NCBI GenBank assembly: GCA_028274925.1
Contig: JAQCNR010000300.1
Location: 1-17,023, forward strand
DNA: 17,023 nucleotides
From: Halovenus sp.
GTDB taxonomy: Archaea > Halobacteriota > Halobacteria > Halobacteriales > Haloarculaceae
Reading direction: 5' to 3'
Shown: piece by piece, positions 1 through 7,669 of the stretch
How the letters are laid out: each line of letters opens with the position of its first letter
How positions within the stretch are numbered: position 1 is the stretch's first letter
The notes under the pieces: model-generated
Told to the model about the DNA's origin: nothing
The model's input: only the letters and a program-made list of their open reading frames with translations
Database searches by the model: none
Position numbers and translations under genes: made by a program

Positions 1-700
1 CGTCCGATGCAAGGAAGAGCATCGCGTTGGCAATATCTTCGGGCTTACCCAGCCGCTTGAGGGGATACTCTTCGGACATCTCGTTTTTCGTGTATTCCCA
101 CTCCTCCTCGCTGAGACTGCGCCGGGGCATCGAGGTGTCGGTAATCCCCGGACAGACAGCGTTGACACGGACTTGATGTGGACCGACCTCTGCGGCCACA
201 GAACGGGTGAAATTGACAACTGCGCCTTTCGTCAGCGAGTATGCTGAGAGCATTGGCGCGCCGATGACGCCAGCGAGAGATGCTGTGTTGACGATTGCGC
301 CGCCGCCCTGCTCTTTGAAGTGTGGCATCGCCGAGACGGTGCCGTTCCAGACGCCTTTGATATTCACGTCGATAAGTTGGTCGCGGTGGTCGTCGTCCAT
401 ATCCTCGACGTGGATTCGCTGGTGGCTGATACCAGCGTTGTTGAGTAGGATGTCGAGCCCGTACTCCTCGACAGTGGCGTCGATGGACGATTTGAACGCG
501 TCGCGGTCCCGCACGTCGAGTTCGTGAGCCACGCCCTCGCCGCCAAGTTCTTCGACCTGTTCGATTGTCTCCTCTGCACCTTCGAGGTCAACGTCGGCCG
601 TCACGATGGTCGCTCCCTCTTTGGCAAACCGTGTCGCTGCTGCTCGTCCCAGTCCAGAGCCGCCGCCGGTGATGAACGCTGTCTTGTCTTCGAGTCGCAT
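1..700 (-). CDS. Short-chain dehydrogenase/reductase (SDR), C-terminus cut by window edge
   Basis: A classical SDR oxidoreductase acting in the cytoplasm, NAD(P)-dependent; the substrate cannot be told from sequence. I translated the minus strand from ATG at 700 through an open frame to the window edge, about 233 residues of a usual 245-260, so only a short C-terminal piece is missing. Visible motifs: the Rossmann glycine motif TGGGSGLG (residues 11-18), an Asp at the end of beta-2 (D36, suggesting NAD rather than NADP), NNAG (87-90), catalytic Ser141, and the YxxxK pair Tyr154/Lys158, followed by the PG motif after beta-6 (VCPGITDT). The ATG lies about 26 bp downstream of a TATA box on this strand (722-730), so the transcript is probably leaderless. 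The gene is divergent from the MFS transporter at 791. Family assignment is certain; function is not. Confidence 0.93.
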   Translation of the reverse strand, partial: MRLEDKTAFITGGGSGLGRAAATRFAKEGATIVTADVDLEGAEETIEQVEELGGEGVAHELDVRDRDAFKSSIDATVEEYGLDILLNNAGISHQRIHVEDMDDDHRDQLIDVNIKGVWNGTVSAMPHFKEQGGGAIVNTASLAGVIGAPMLSAYSLTKGAVVNFTRSVAAEVGPHQVRVNAVCPGITDTSMPRRSLSEEEWEYTKNEMSEEYPLKRLGKPEDIANAMLFLASD

Positions 701-721
701 GACACAGCCACCGCCCGGCAG

Positions 722-730
722 TGATATAAA
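722..730. promoter_or_regulatory. TATA box in the divergent SDR/MFS intergenic region
   Basis: Reads TTTATATC on the minus strand and GATATAAAG on the plus strand. Its centre is about 26 bp from the SDR ATG (700), the usual archaeal TATA-to-start distance for a leaderless mRNA. In the other direction a start at the same distance would fall at about 752. The minus-strand assignment is the firmer one; bidirectional use is inference. Confidence 0.6.
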
Positions 731-751
731 GCATCAGGAAAGCTGCCGGAG

Positions 752-781
752 ATGAACGAACCTTTCCCGATACCACTCTGA
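752..781 (+). CDS. Possible 9-residue leader ORF ahead of the MFS gene
   Basis: ATG at 752 opens a nine-codon frame (MNEPFPIPL) closed by TGA at 779-781, nine bases before the transporter ATG at 791. It begins where a plus-strand transcript from the shared TATA box would start. It could be a leaderless leader peptide or upstream ORF that affects transporter translation. An ORF this short arises easily by chance, and only its position supports it. Confidence 0.2.
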   Translation: MNEPFPIPL

Positions 782-790
782 GACGGCGAT

Positions 791-1993
791 ATGAGCGCGC
801 AGTCGGCTCCGTGGCGAGTCTACGGCCTACTCGTCGCGGGCACGCTGGTCTACACGTCGCTGACGTTTAGCTGGTTTTCACTGCCAGCATACCTGCCGAC
901 TATTATCGCAGATGTTGGCCTCTCCGGGACACAGGCGGGTATTCTCGCTGGCGCGGTTCCACTTACCTACATCCCGCTCGCACTGTTTTCCGGGCTGGCT
1001 GTCGACCGAATCGGGCCCGGTCGAAGTCTCTTTGTCGCGCTGGTCTGTATCGGGGCGGCACAACTCGCCCGCAGCGTTGCCCCGGGATTTCTCGGCTTAC
1101 TCGGGACGACAATTGCCCTGGGCGTCGGCGCGACACTGGTGACGTTCGCCCTCCCCAAACTCGTCTCTGTGCTCTTTCCGCCCGATGCGACCGGCGCCCC
1201 CTCCTCAGTCTATCTCGTCGGCGCGTCGGCTGGTACCGCCGCCGCGTTCAGCATCGGTCGGCCACTAATTGGGCCAGCAGTCGGGGGCTGGCGGAACCTG
1301 TTCTTCTGGACCGGGGTGGTGGTTCTCTGCTACGCCGTCGTCTGGCTGCTGGTCGTGGTCCTCTCTCGGCTTGGCAGCCAGCAGAGCGAAGCGGCCGAAG
1401 AGATACCAATGGTTGACGACCTCAAGACAGTCCTGGTTCATCCCCAACTTCGGCTGGTGGTTGTCCTCGGCGTCACCTACCTACTCATCATACACGGACT
1501 GCAGGGCTGGCTACCGACAATTCTCGAATCCCGTGGACTCTCGGCCAGTCGGGCAGGGCAGACGACGACGCTCCTCGTCGGGGCGAACGTCGTTGGTGTG
1601 CTGACGATTCCGGGACTCGCCGACCGATTCGGCGCGCGGCGGGGGGCGATTGTCGCCGCCAGCGCCGTCGCAGGGCTCGGCGTCCTCGGAATCATCGGCG
1701 GCGGCGCAACTGAACTCGCCGTCGCAGGTATTGTCGGCGCGGGCCTCGGAGTGGGCGGTCTCTCGCCGATGGTCCGGGCGATTCCGCCCGCGCTGGATGG
1801 AATTGGACCGCGGCTGACCGGCACGGCAGTCGGGCTGGTCTTCGCTATCGGAGAAATTGGCGGCTTCGCGGGGCCGTTCCTGATCGGGTTCCTCCGCGAT
1901 AGTACAGGCTCGTTCGTGCCCGGACTGGCTGTGTTGGCTGTCAGCGGCCTCGCCGCGGTACTCGCAGGCGCTCGGCTGGAGAGAGTACGGTGA
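791..1993 (+). CDS. MFS transporter (CynX/NimT-like)
   Basis: A major facilitator superfamily permease of 400 residues with about twelve hydrophobic segments in two halves, separated by a hydrophilic loop around residues 195-225. The first half carries MFS motif A after TM2 (GLAVDRIGPGRS, residues 68-79), and the degenerate counterpart GLADRFGARRG lies in the second half. The N-terminus with its SLPAYLP segment resembles the cyanate/nitroimidazole transporter-like branch of MFS, but the substrate cannot be inferred. The ATG is the first good start after the intergenic region. The gene is divergent from an SDR, and its TGA overlaps a possible GTG start of the next gene. Transport by proton-coupled symport or antiport is typical of the family, not shown here. 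Confidence 0.9.
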   Translation: MSAQSAPWRVYGLLVAGTLVYTSLTFSWFSLPAYLPTIIADVGLSGTQAGILAGAVPLTYIPLALFSGLAVDRIGPGRSLFVALVCIGAAQLARSVAPGFLGLLGTTIALGVGATLVTFALPKLVSVLFPPDATGAPSSVYLVGASAGTAAAFSIGRPLIGPAVGGWRNLFFWTGVVVLCYAVVWLLVVVLSRLGSQQSEAAEEIPMVDDLKTVLVHPQLRLVVVLGVTYLLIIHGLQGWLPTILESRGLSASRAGQTTTLLVGANVVGVLTIPGLADRFGARRGAIVAASAVAGLGVLGIIGGGATELAVAGIVGAGLGVGGLSPMVRAIPPALDGIGPRLTGTAVGLVFAIGEIGGFAGPFLIGFLRDSTGSFVPGLAVLAVSGLAAVLAGARLERVR

Positions 1994-2034
1994 GTGGACA
2001 CAACCCTCATTTCCCGCCGGTCCGTGGCCCAGAT

Positions 2035-2658
2035 ATGAGCGGTGACGGCAGCGATGAGCGCGCTCGCGGACGAGCGAGTGCCGACTACCTCGTCGCGGCG
2101 GCGGTTGTCGGTGGTGTGGTTCTGCTCGGAAGCCTCCTCGTCGCTAGCGGTGCAGACCCGTTCGTGTCGGCCGCTGGCGACGGGCAGGAAACCCAGAGCG
2201 AGCGCGACCCGCTGAACACGACAGCGGCCGAGCGGGCTATCGCCGCGGCGGTCAACGACGAACGGAGAGCCCGCGGCCTCAGTCCGGTCGAATACGAACC
2301 CGGATTAGCGACGGTTGCTCGAAACCACAGCGCCGATATGATCGCTCGGGACTACTACGCACACGTCTCGCCGGAGGGCAACGCTGCCTTCGAGCGAGTG
2401 CAATCGAGTTCCGTTTCGTGTTCGTCGGTGGGCGAGAACATCGCCGCGACGTGGTGGCAGACGCCCTTCGAGAGTACCGACGGCGAGCGTGGGCGACACA
2501 CAACGAGGGAGGAGTTAGCCGACGGACTCCTCGAACAGTGGCTCACCTCTCCTGACCACCGCGAGAATATGCTCAGCACCGAGTGGGAGCGGACCGGCGT
2601 CGGTGTCGCGGTGACGGAGGATGGCGAAGTGCTTGTGACGCAGAATTTCTGTGACTGA
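2035..2658 (+). CDS. CAP/SCP-like domain protein, membrane-anchored or secreted
   Basis: A 207-residue protein with a short charged N-terminus, one hydrophobic segment (about residues 17-38; uncleaved anchor or signal) and an extracellular CAP (cysteine-rich secretory/YkwD-like) domain from about 63 to the end. The CAP signature residues are present: His98 (NHSAD), Glu134 in GEN, His175 in SPDHRENM, and the C-terminal VTQNFCD strand. Cys129 and Cys206 could form a disulfide. Prokaryotic CAP proteins have no single agreed function. I chose ATG 2035. A longer in-frame GTG at 1990 overlaps the upstream TGA (GTGA) and has GGAG eight bases before it, but only about half of the 15 extra codons end in G or C, unlike real coding sequence here. 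Probably co-transcribed with the MFS gene. Confidence 0.87.
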   Translation: MSGDGSDERARGRASADYLVAAAVVGGVVLLGSLLVASGADPFVSAAGDGQETQSERDPLNTTAAERAIAAAVNDERRARGLSPVEYEPGLATVARNHSADMIARDYYAHVSPEGNAAFERVQSSSVSCSSVGENIAATWWQTPFESTDGERGRHTTREELADGLLEQWLTSPDHRENMLSTEWERTGVGVAVTEDGEVLVTQNFCD

Positions 2659-2696
2659 CAGGACTGGGCGGACCGTTGCTGTCGCTCCGGAGCGCG

Positions 2697-2774
2697 TTAC
2701 GACTCATCGACGGACTCGGCGATTTCGCCGGAGTGAGGCTGGTTGTTCGAGGCGGTGACGCAGGCCAATGACAC
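2697..2774 (-). CDS. Possible 25-residue micro-ORF in the CAP/helicase gap
   Basis: On the minus strand a GTG at 2774 opens a frame to TAA (2697-2699). By my count 21 of its 25 codons end in G or C, as in real genes here, and the peptide has an acidic end (EIAESVDES). A TAG lies four codons upstream, so it cannot be longer in this frame. It could be a genuine small protein, the tail of a decayed gene, or chance. I see no convincing TATA box for it, and it overlaps the proposed helicase promoter. Confidence 0.25.
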   Translation of the reverse strand: MSLACVTASNNQPHSGEIAESVDES

Positions 2775-2787
2775 AAACCGTTTCTAC
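2775..2787 (+). promoter_or_regulatory. Promoter (BRE/TATA-like) of the Rad25-type helicase
   Basis: The stretch AAACCG followed by TTTCTAC resembles a haloarchaeal BRE plus TATA element. Its TATA part is centred about 25 bp before GTG 2809, which supports a leaderless transcript and that start over the TTG at 2743. Confidence 0.45.
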
Positions 2788-2808
2788 CCGCGGCGGCTAG
2801 AGAGCGTA

Positions 2809-4707
2809 GTGACAGACGAGACGACTCAGGATGATGGTGAGTCGGAACCCGAGCCCGACCAGCCCGCGGAGGGTGACGAACCCGACCTATTCTACGACGC
2901 CCTCGAAGCGGTTGGTCGACCGGTCCTGACCGCGACGCGGTACGCACAGTTGCGCGAGTGCACACACGACGAAGCCGTCGCAGAGTTGGACGAACTCACC
3001 GAGTCCGGAACGGCAGAGCGACTCGACGTGACGAGCGACCCGGTCATCTGGTATCCCGTCGACTGGGCACGGATGACCGACCGCGAGCGAGTGATTCTCT
3101 TTCCCGAGCGCCGCGAAATTGTCGTCGACCAGCCCGAGCAGTTCACCCGCGCACAGCTTTCACAGTTCGCCCATCTCATCGACACGACGGGCTCTGGTGC
3201 GTACAAGTACGAACTCCGGCAAGAGGACATCTGGCAAGCACCCTACGAAACGCTTGACGACCTGCTCGGAACCGTCCGGTCGGTGTTGCCAGAGCGCTCA
3301 GAAAGCCTTGAGTCCTGGATTCGCTCGCAGTACGAGCGAGCCAACAAGTTCGTGCTCGAGACGCACGAAGACGGCTATACCGTATTGACGGCCGAGACGG
3401 CAGACCTGATGGGCAACGTTGCCCGCCAGAAGCTCGACGACGACCAGCTTCGGGCTGCAATCTCGGACACCGAAAGTTGGGTCGCCGAGGAGTCGATTGC
3501 AGCGGTCAAGCGGATTCTCTACGAGGCTGGCTATCCGGTGCGAGACGAACGCGACCTAGAAAGTGGCGACCAACTGCCGGTCGACCTCGAACTCGAACTG
3601 CGCTCCTACCAGCAGGAATGGGTCTCGAACTTCCTCGAAACCTCGTCGGGCGTACTCGTTGGCCCGCCGGGCAGCGGGAAGACTGTCGCCGCGATGGGGA
3701 TTCTGAGCGAAATCGAGGGCGAGACACTCATCCTCGTGCCGGGTCGTGAACTCGCCAGCCAGTGGCGCGACGAACTGCTGGCACATACGACGCTGACGCC
3801 CGAGCAGGTCGGCGAGTATCACGGCGGAACGAAGGACATCCGCCCAGTTACCATTGCGACCTACCGGACCGCGGGAATGGACCGGCACAGACAGCTTTTC
3901 GACAGCCGCGAATGGGGATTGATTATCTACGACGAGGTCCATCACATCTCTGCGCCGGTGTATCGGCGGAGTGCAGACCTGCAGACTCGCCACCGTCTCG
4001 GACTCTCTTCGTCGCCAGTGCGGGAGGACGACAACGAGAGCGATATCTTCACGCTAATTGGTCCACCCATCGGCACTGACTGGGACGGACTGTTCGAGGC
4101 GGGTTACGTCGCCGAACCAGAAGTCCAGATCAGGTTCGTTCCGTGGGGCGACACCGACGCCCGCAACCAGTACGTCAGTGCACAGGGCCACGAACGACGA
4201 CAGGTGGCTGCCTCCAACCCTGCCAAATTGCTGGAAATAGAAGCGCTGCTGAGCAGGCATCCCGACGAGCAAGCACTGGTGTTCGTCGAGTATCTCGACC
4301 AGGGACAGGCCTACTCGGACGCACTCGGCGCACCCTTTATCAGCGGTGAGATGCCACACGCACGCCGCGAGCAGTATTTCGAGCAGTTCCGCAACGGGAC
4401 GCTGTCGACGCTGATTGTCTCTCGCGTCGGCGACGAGGGAATCGACCTCCCGAGCGCTGCGCTCGCTATCGTCGCGTCAGGGCTGGGTGGGTCGCGCCGG
4501 CAGGGAACCCAGCGTGCCGGCCGGACGATGCGACCAACTGGGCGAGCGCGGATGTACGTCCTCGCGACGCAGGGCACTCAGGAGGAGGACTTTGCCCGCC
4601 GTCGGATGCGTCATCTCGCCGAGAAAGGAATTCGAGTGACCGAAGAAACGGTCGAGATGGAACTCGAGGGCGAGGCTGAGAAGTCTGGCGAGTCTGAGGA
4701 GAGTTAG
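2809..4707 (+). CDS. rad25: XPB/Rad25-type superfamily 2 helicase with N-terminal winged helix
   Basis: A 632-residue SF2 DNA helicase/translocase of the archaeal XPB (Rad25) type; the family is linked to nucleotide excision repair and DNA remodelling, and haloarchaea usually carry several copies. After an acidic tail (1-25) comes a probable winged helix (about 26-85), then a region of family-specific sequence. Helicase motifs in order: LELRSYQ (Q/I lead-in), Walker A GPPGSGKT (285-292), motif II DEVH (375-378), RED motif (405-407, an XPB hallmark), motif V VGDEGIDLP (540-548) and motif VI QRAGRTMRP (568-576). Motif III is SSS (400-402) where SAT or TAT is usual. GTG 2809 was chosen for its upstream TATA-like box; an in-frame TTG at 2743 is the alternative. 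The stop TAG overlaps the convergent stop of the next gene. The symbol follows haloarchaeal family naming; which paralogue it is cannot be told. Confidence 0.88.
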   Translation: MTDETTQDDGESEPEPDQPAEGDEPDLFYDALEAVGRPVLTATRYAQLRECTHDEAVAELDELTESGTAERLDVTSDPVIWYPVDWARMTDRERVILFPERREIVVDQPEQFTRAQLSQFAHLIDTTGSGAYKYELRQEDIWQAPYETLDDLLGTVRSVLPERSESLESWIRSQYERANKFVLETHEDGYTVLTAETADLMGNVARQKLDDDQLRAAISDTESWVAEESIAAVKRILYEAGYPVRDERDLESGDQLPVDLELELRSYQQEWVSNFLETSSGVLVGPPGSGKTVAAMGILSEIEGETLILVPGRELASQWRDELLAHTTLTPEQVGEYHGGTKDIRPVTIATYRTAGMDRHRQLFDSREWGLIIYDEVHHISAPVYRRSADLQTRHRLGLSSSPVREDDNESDIFTLIGPPIGTDWDGLFEAGYVAEPEVQIRFVPWGDTDARNQYVSAQGHERRQVAASNPAKLLEIEALLSRHPDEQALVFVEYLDQGQAYSDALGAPFISGEMPHARREQYFEQFRNGTLSTLIVSRVGDEGIDLPSAALAIVASGLGGSRRQGTQRAGRTMRPTGRARMYVLATQGTQEEDFARRRMRHLAEKGIRVTEETVEMELEGEAEKSGESEES

Positions 4708-6314
4708 TCGCGAATCGCGAGCGACAGGGCAATAATCCCGACGCCGAGACAGGCGAGTGCGAGCGTTGTCGTCGGTGAAGGGCCAGTGGACGTAGGGGCG
4801 AGTTTGAGCAGCACAAAGGCGACGACTGCCCCAAAGACGCCGACAAACACCGTCGCGCTTGCGTGGAGTAATTCCAGACTTCGCGTCTCACCGGTGCCCA
4901 CTTCGCGGCCAAGTCTCGTGCCGAAGGTGCCGATATCCCAGACGACGAGGCTGGCAACGAGTGCGCCGAGTACGAGCCACGTCGGTGCGCCGCCGATAAC
5001 GGCACCCACCGCGGCCAGGAAAAGCCCACCGCTGGCCAGCGAGAAGCCCGCGCCCTCGTCGGTGAGATAGCCGAACGACACCGCAAACCAGAACGTTGCG
5101 CCGATGAGCCCTGCCAGTGCGACGAAGACCCCCGCAAACAACACGATAACTGCCGTCTCGCCGTACACCGAGATGACTGGCATGACACGGCGTTGTACTT
5201 CGGCACCCAGCGACGTTGGCAGTCGGCCGGTGGCCTGTCGGAACACCAGATCGAACGCCCGTGTCGCGCTCAGTGCCGCCGTCACCGTCAGTAGCCCGCC
5301 GGCAACGAAGGGACCGAACCACTGCTGGCGGTCCGACTCGCTCTGGAGGAACTGCGCCAGCACTGAGTCGATTGCCACCCAGCCAAGTGACACCGCAGTC
5401 AAGCCGAACAACAACACCCGCAGGAACCCAGCGGTGGTGAGTGCCTGTATTGCGCCCACCAACCCCGGACCCAGTGACGCTTCGAGTTGGGTCGGTGAGA
5501 CGACTGTTTCGAGGATAATCGCCGGAACGAACAACAGCGCTGTTGCGCTGACAATCACCTGGAGAACTCGCTGGAGTCGCGAGGCAGACTCCGGCGTCAA
5601 CCCACGGCCACCGCCGGCAAGCAGGTCAGCCACGGGAATCTGCCGGAGAAAGAGCACCACGGACGCTCCAGCAACGGTCAACACAAAGAGGAACGAGCCC
5701 AGGTGCAGGCGTACAGGGGTTGGAGCGACGACGACCAGAATTGCCTGGTCGAGCAGTTGCCCGAACAGACTCTGGGTCGCGCCCGGTCGGCCGGCGAGGG
5801 CAACTCGCGCAAAGAGGCCAAGGCCGAGAAGCACTGGCGCACTCGCAGTGACGAAGGCCGTCTTGGTGTACGTTTTGAGCGAGGATTCCGAAAGCGTGTT
5901 TCGCCGGCCAAGCACCAGTCCAAACAGCGTAATCGTACAGCCGAGGAGAATGCTCAGCCCGCCGAAGATGCGAAGAATCGCGACAGAAATCATCGGTGAC
6001 GTTGGCACGGGGAACTGACTGCCGACGAGGACGATAGTGGTTCCGAGGATGCCGCCGATGAAGCCGATACCGACGGGAATAGTTAGCACGCCGAGCAGAA
6101 AGCCACGCTGGGTGCTGGCTCCGCTACGAGCGGCAAGCTCGAAACAGGCCGACAACGAGACGATACCGGTAACCCCCAGCGCGGCCGGCGTCCAGAGGCC
6201 AGTGGTCTGGCCGAAGAGCGCTCCAGCGGTCACGAGACCAATCACCGTGGCGAGGACAGTACTCGTCCGTGGCGGCGTTCGCTCGGCGTTTTGCTGTGGG
6301 TTGGCCGTGGTCAT
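4704..6314 (-). CDS. Large polytopic membrane protein (DUF7519-like), last gene of the transglutaminase/DUF58 operon
   Basis: A 536-residue integral membrane protein with roughly 13 hydrophobic segments spread over its whole length and short loops; I see no enzyme motif. From memory, haloarchaeal operons with DUF58 and transglutaminase genes often carry such a protein, labelled DUF7519; I base that name on context and general form, not on a search. ATG 6314 overlaps the TGA of the DUF58 gene as ATGA, so translation is probably coupled. Its TAA (4704-4706) shares three bases with the helicase TAG (4705-4707) in TTAG. Function unknown; a membrane scaffold or flippase-like partner for the other three products is speculation. 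Confidence 0.82.
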   Translation of the reverse strand: MTTANPQQNAERTPPRTSTVLATVIGLVTAGALFGQTTGLWTPAALGVTGIVSLSACFELAARSGASTQRGFLLGVLTIPVGIGFIGGILGTTIVLVGSQFPVPTSPMISVAILRIFGGLSILLGCTITLFGLVLGRRNTLSESSLKTYTKTAFVTASAPVLLGLGLFARVALAGRPGATQSLFGQLLDQAILVVVAPTPVRLHLGSFLFVLTVAGASVVLFLRQIPVADLLAGGGRGLTPESASRLQRVLQVIVSATALLFVPAIILETVVSPTQLEASLGPGLVGAIQALTTAGFLRVLLFGLTAVSLGWVAIDSVLAQFLQSESDRQQWFGPFVAGGLLTVTAALSATRAFDLVFRQATGRLPTSLGAEVQRRVMPVISVYGETAVIVLFAGVFVALAGLIGATFWFAVSFGYLTDEGAGFSLASGGLFLAAVGAVIGGAPTWLVLGALVASLVVWDIGTFGTRLGREVGTGETRSLELLHASATVFVGVFGAVVAFVLLKLAPTSTGPSPTTTLALACLGVGIIALSLAIRD

Positions 6315-7669
6315 AGCTGGGAGAGTGTGCGTTCGAGCGCGTATTCGACCGGATAGTTCGACGGCCAGTCTGTCACGTCGACGCCGGACCGCGTGAGTGT
6401 ACGAAGTCGGAGGCGTCGTGAGAGGGCGTCGATTCGCTGCCCGGTCGAGTTGCCGCCGGTGACATCAGGGCTGACGACCAGCGTCTGATGTCCGTGTGCG
6501 CTGAGACTCTCAGCCAGCGTGACCGGCCAGTCGTCCAGCAGCGGCGAGCAGACGATAACCTGTGCCTCGCCCGGAATCCGGGACCGAAGCCGTTCAACTC
6601 GCTCGTCCTGCGTCGGACCACCATCTGCGCTGACTCTCGCCGGCCCGCTGGGTTCGGGCGACGGCACGGCACTCGACACAGAGCCATCGGGCGTTGTCGG
6701 GGTCGTGTCGGTGGCCACCCTGGTCGCCTGCTCGAACAGCGCTGTCGACGCGCCGGAGGGCGAATCCGGACTAACCCACGGCAACCCGTCCGGCCCAAGG
6801 AGTGCCTGGGCGTCGTCACTGTCGAGGCCAACAGCGGTGAGTGTCCGCACGACACCTGCAGCGCCGAGTGCGTCGTACAGGCGTTCAGCAACGTAAACCG
6901 AGAGTGAACCAGCCGTCGGGTAGCCCGGGTTGAGTCTGACTCTTGTGCAGGGTCGACAATCGACGACGAGCACCGTCCGGGCGGCCCGTTCCCGGCGGTA
7001 CTGGACTGTCACAAACTCGCCGGTCTTTGCGACCTGGTGCCAGTTGATCCGGTTCATCGGGTCGCCGGGGTGGTACTGTCTGGTCGCGTAGAACTCCAGA
7101 CCGCTGCCGGCGGTATCTGTCCCAACGCTGCCGGCGTGCTGGAGTGTCGAGGCTGTCGCCGGTGGGTCGGCGATTGGCGCGCCACACGTTATCGAACTGT
7201 CGCCCTCGACGGCCACCTGTCGGGTCTGGGTATCGGTCCCGGCCAGCGAGCGAAGTCGACCGGTCGGTTGGTCAAACTCGAAGCGGCCTCGTTCGAGGAC
7301 GATAGTATACTCGACTGAGAGCGTTTCACCAGGTGTCAACGGGCCGCTCGACCGTGGCGACCCAGCCACGACGGTACAGGCGTCGGGGACACCGTCGGCG
7401 ATACGGAGGTCTGGAATAACCGACTCGCCCGTGTTTTCGACGTCGAGCGTGACCGCCAACTCGGAACCTGGCGTTGCGCCGCCGGTACCGAACGTTCTGG
7501 TCGCGGACAGGGAGACGTCCGTTGGGACCGCCGAAATGGTCCCGTAGAGCGCAAACACGAGGCCGACGACGGCCCCCGAAACGAGGACGAGATTCGCAAG
7601 CAAGAGCCCAATCCCGAGTGCAAGGAGGGCAGCGACAAGCCCGGCGTCCCAGCGGTCCAGTCGGCTCAT
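6311..7669 (-). CDS. DUF58 domain protein
   Basis: A 452-residue DUF58 (PF01882) protein. Two closely spaced N-terminal hydrophobic segments (about 8-45) anchor it. They are followed by a beta-rich domain (about 50-155) of the kind seen in surface proteins, then the DUF58 core at about 191-238 (ATRQYHPGDPMNRINW, then VQYRRERAARTVLVVDCR) and a long, proline- and serine-rich C-terminal region. DUF58 proteins resemble von Willebrand A folds and usually sit beside a MoxR AAA+ ATPase; here the metal-site strand reads VVDCRP, without an obvious DxSxS. The start (7669) overlaps the upstream gene's TGA and its own TGA overlaps the next ATG, so it is a middle member of a tightly coupled operon. Role is inferred to be in assembly or quality control of envelope proteins; the family has no firm biochemical function. 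Confidence 0.9.
   Translation of the reverse strand: MSRLDRWDAGLVAALLALGIGLLLANLVLVSGAVVGLVFALYGTISAVPTDVSLSATRTFGTGGATPGSELAVTLDVENTGESVIPDLRIADGVPDACTVVAGSPRSSGPLTPGETLSVEYTIVLERGRFEFDQPTGRLRSLAGTDTQTRQVAVEGDSSITCGAPIADPPATASTLQHAGSVGTDTAGSGLEFYATRQYHPGDPMNRINWHQVAKTGEFVTVQYRRERAARTVLVVDCRPCTRVRLNPGYPTAGSLSVYVAERLYDALGAAGVVRTLTAVGLDSDDAQALLGPDGLPWVSPDSPSGASTALFEQATRVATDTTPTTPDGSVSSAVPSPEPSGPARVSADGGPTQDERVERLRSRIPGEAQVIVCSPLLDDWPVTLAESLSAHGHQTLVVSPDVTGGNSTGQRIDALSRRLRLRTLTRSGVDVTDWPSNYPVEYALERTLSQL

Noticed and set aside
2743..2808. TTG-initiated extension of the Rad25-type helicase by 22 codons
   Set aside because: Third-base bias is coding-like, but a BRE/TATA-like element at 2775-2787 is correctly spaced for GTG 2809, and the acidic N-terminus from 2809 is typical.
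5104..6018. 304-residue plus-strand ORF opposite the polytopic membrane protein
   Set aside because: Low-complexity, Arg/Ser/Thr-rich mirror translation of a GC-rich gene; no domain or hydrophobic pattern, and the opposite strand is clearly a membrane protein in an ATGA-coupled operon.
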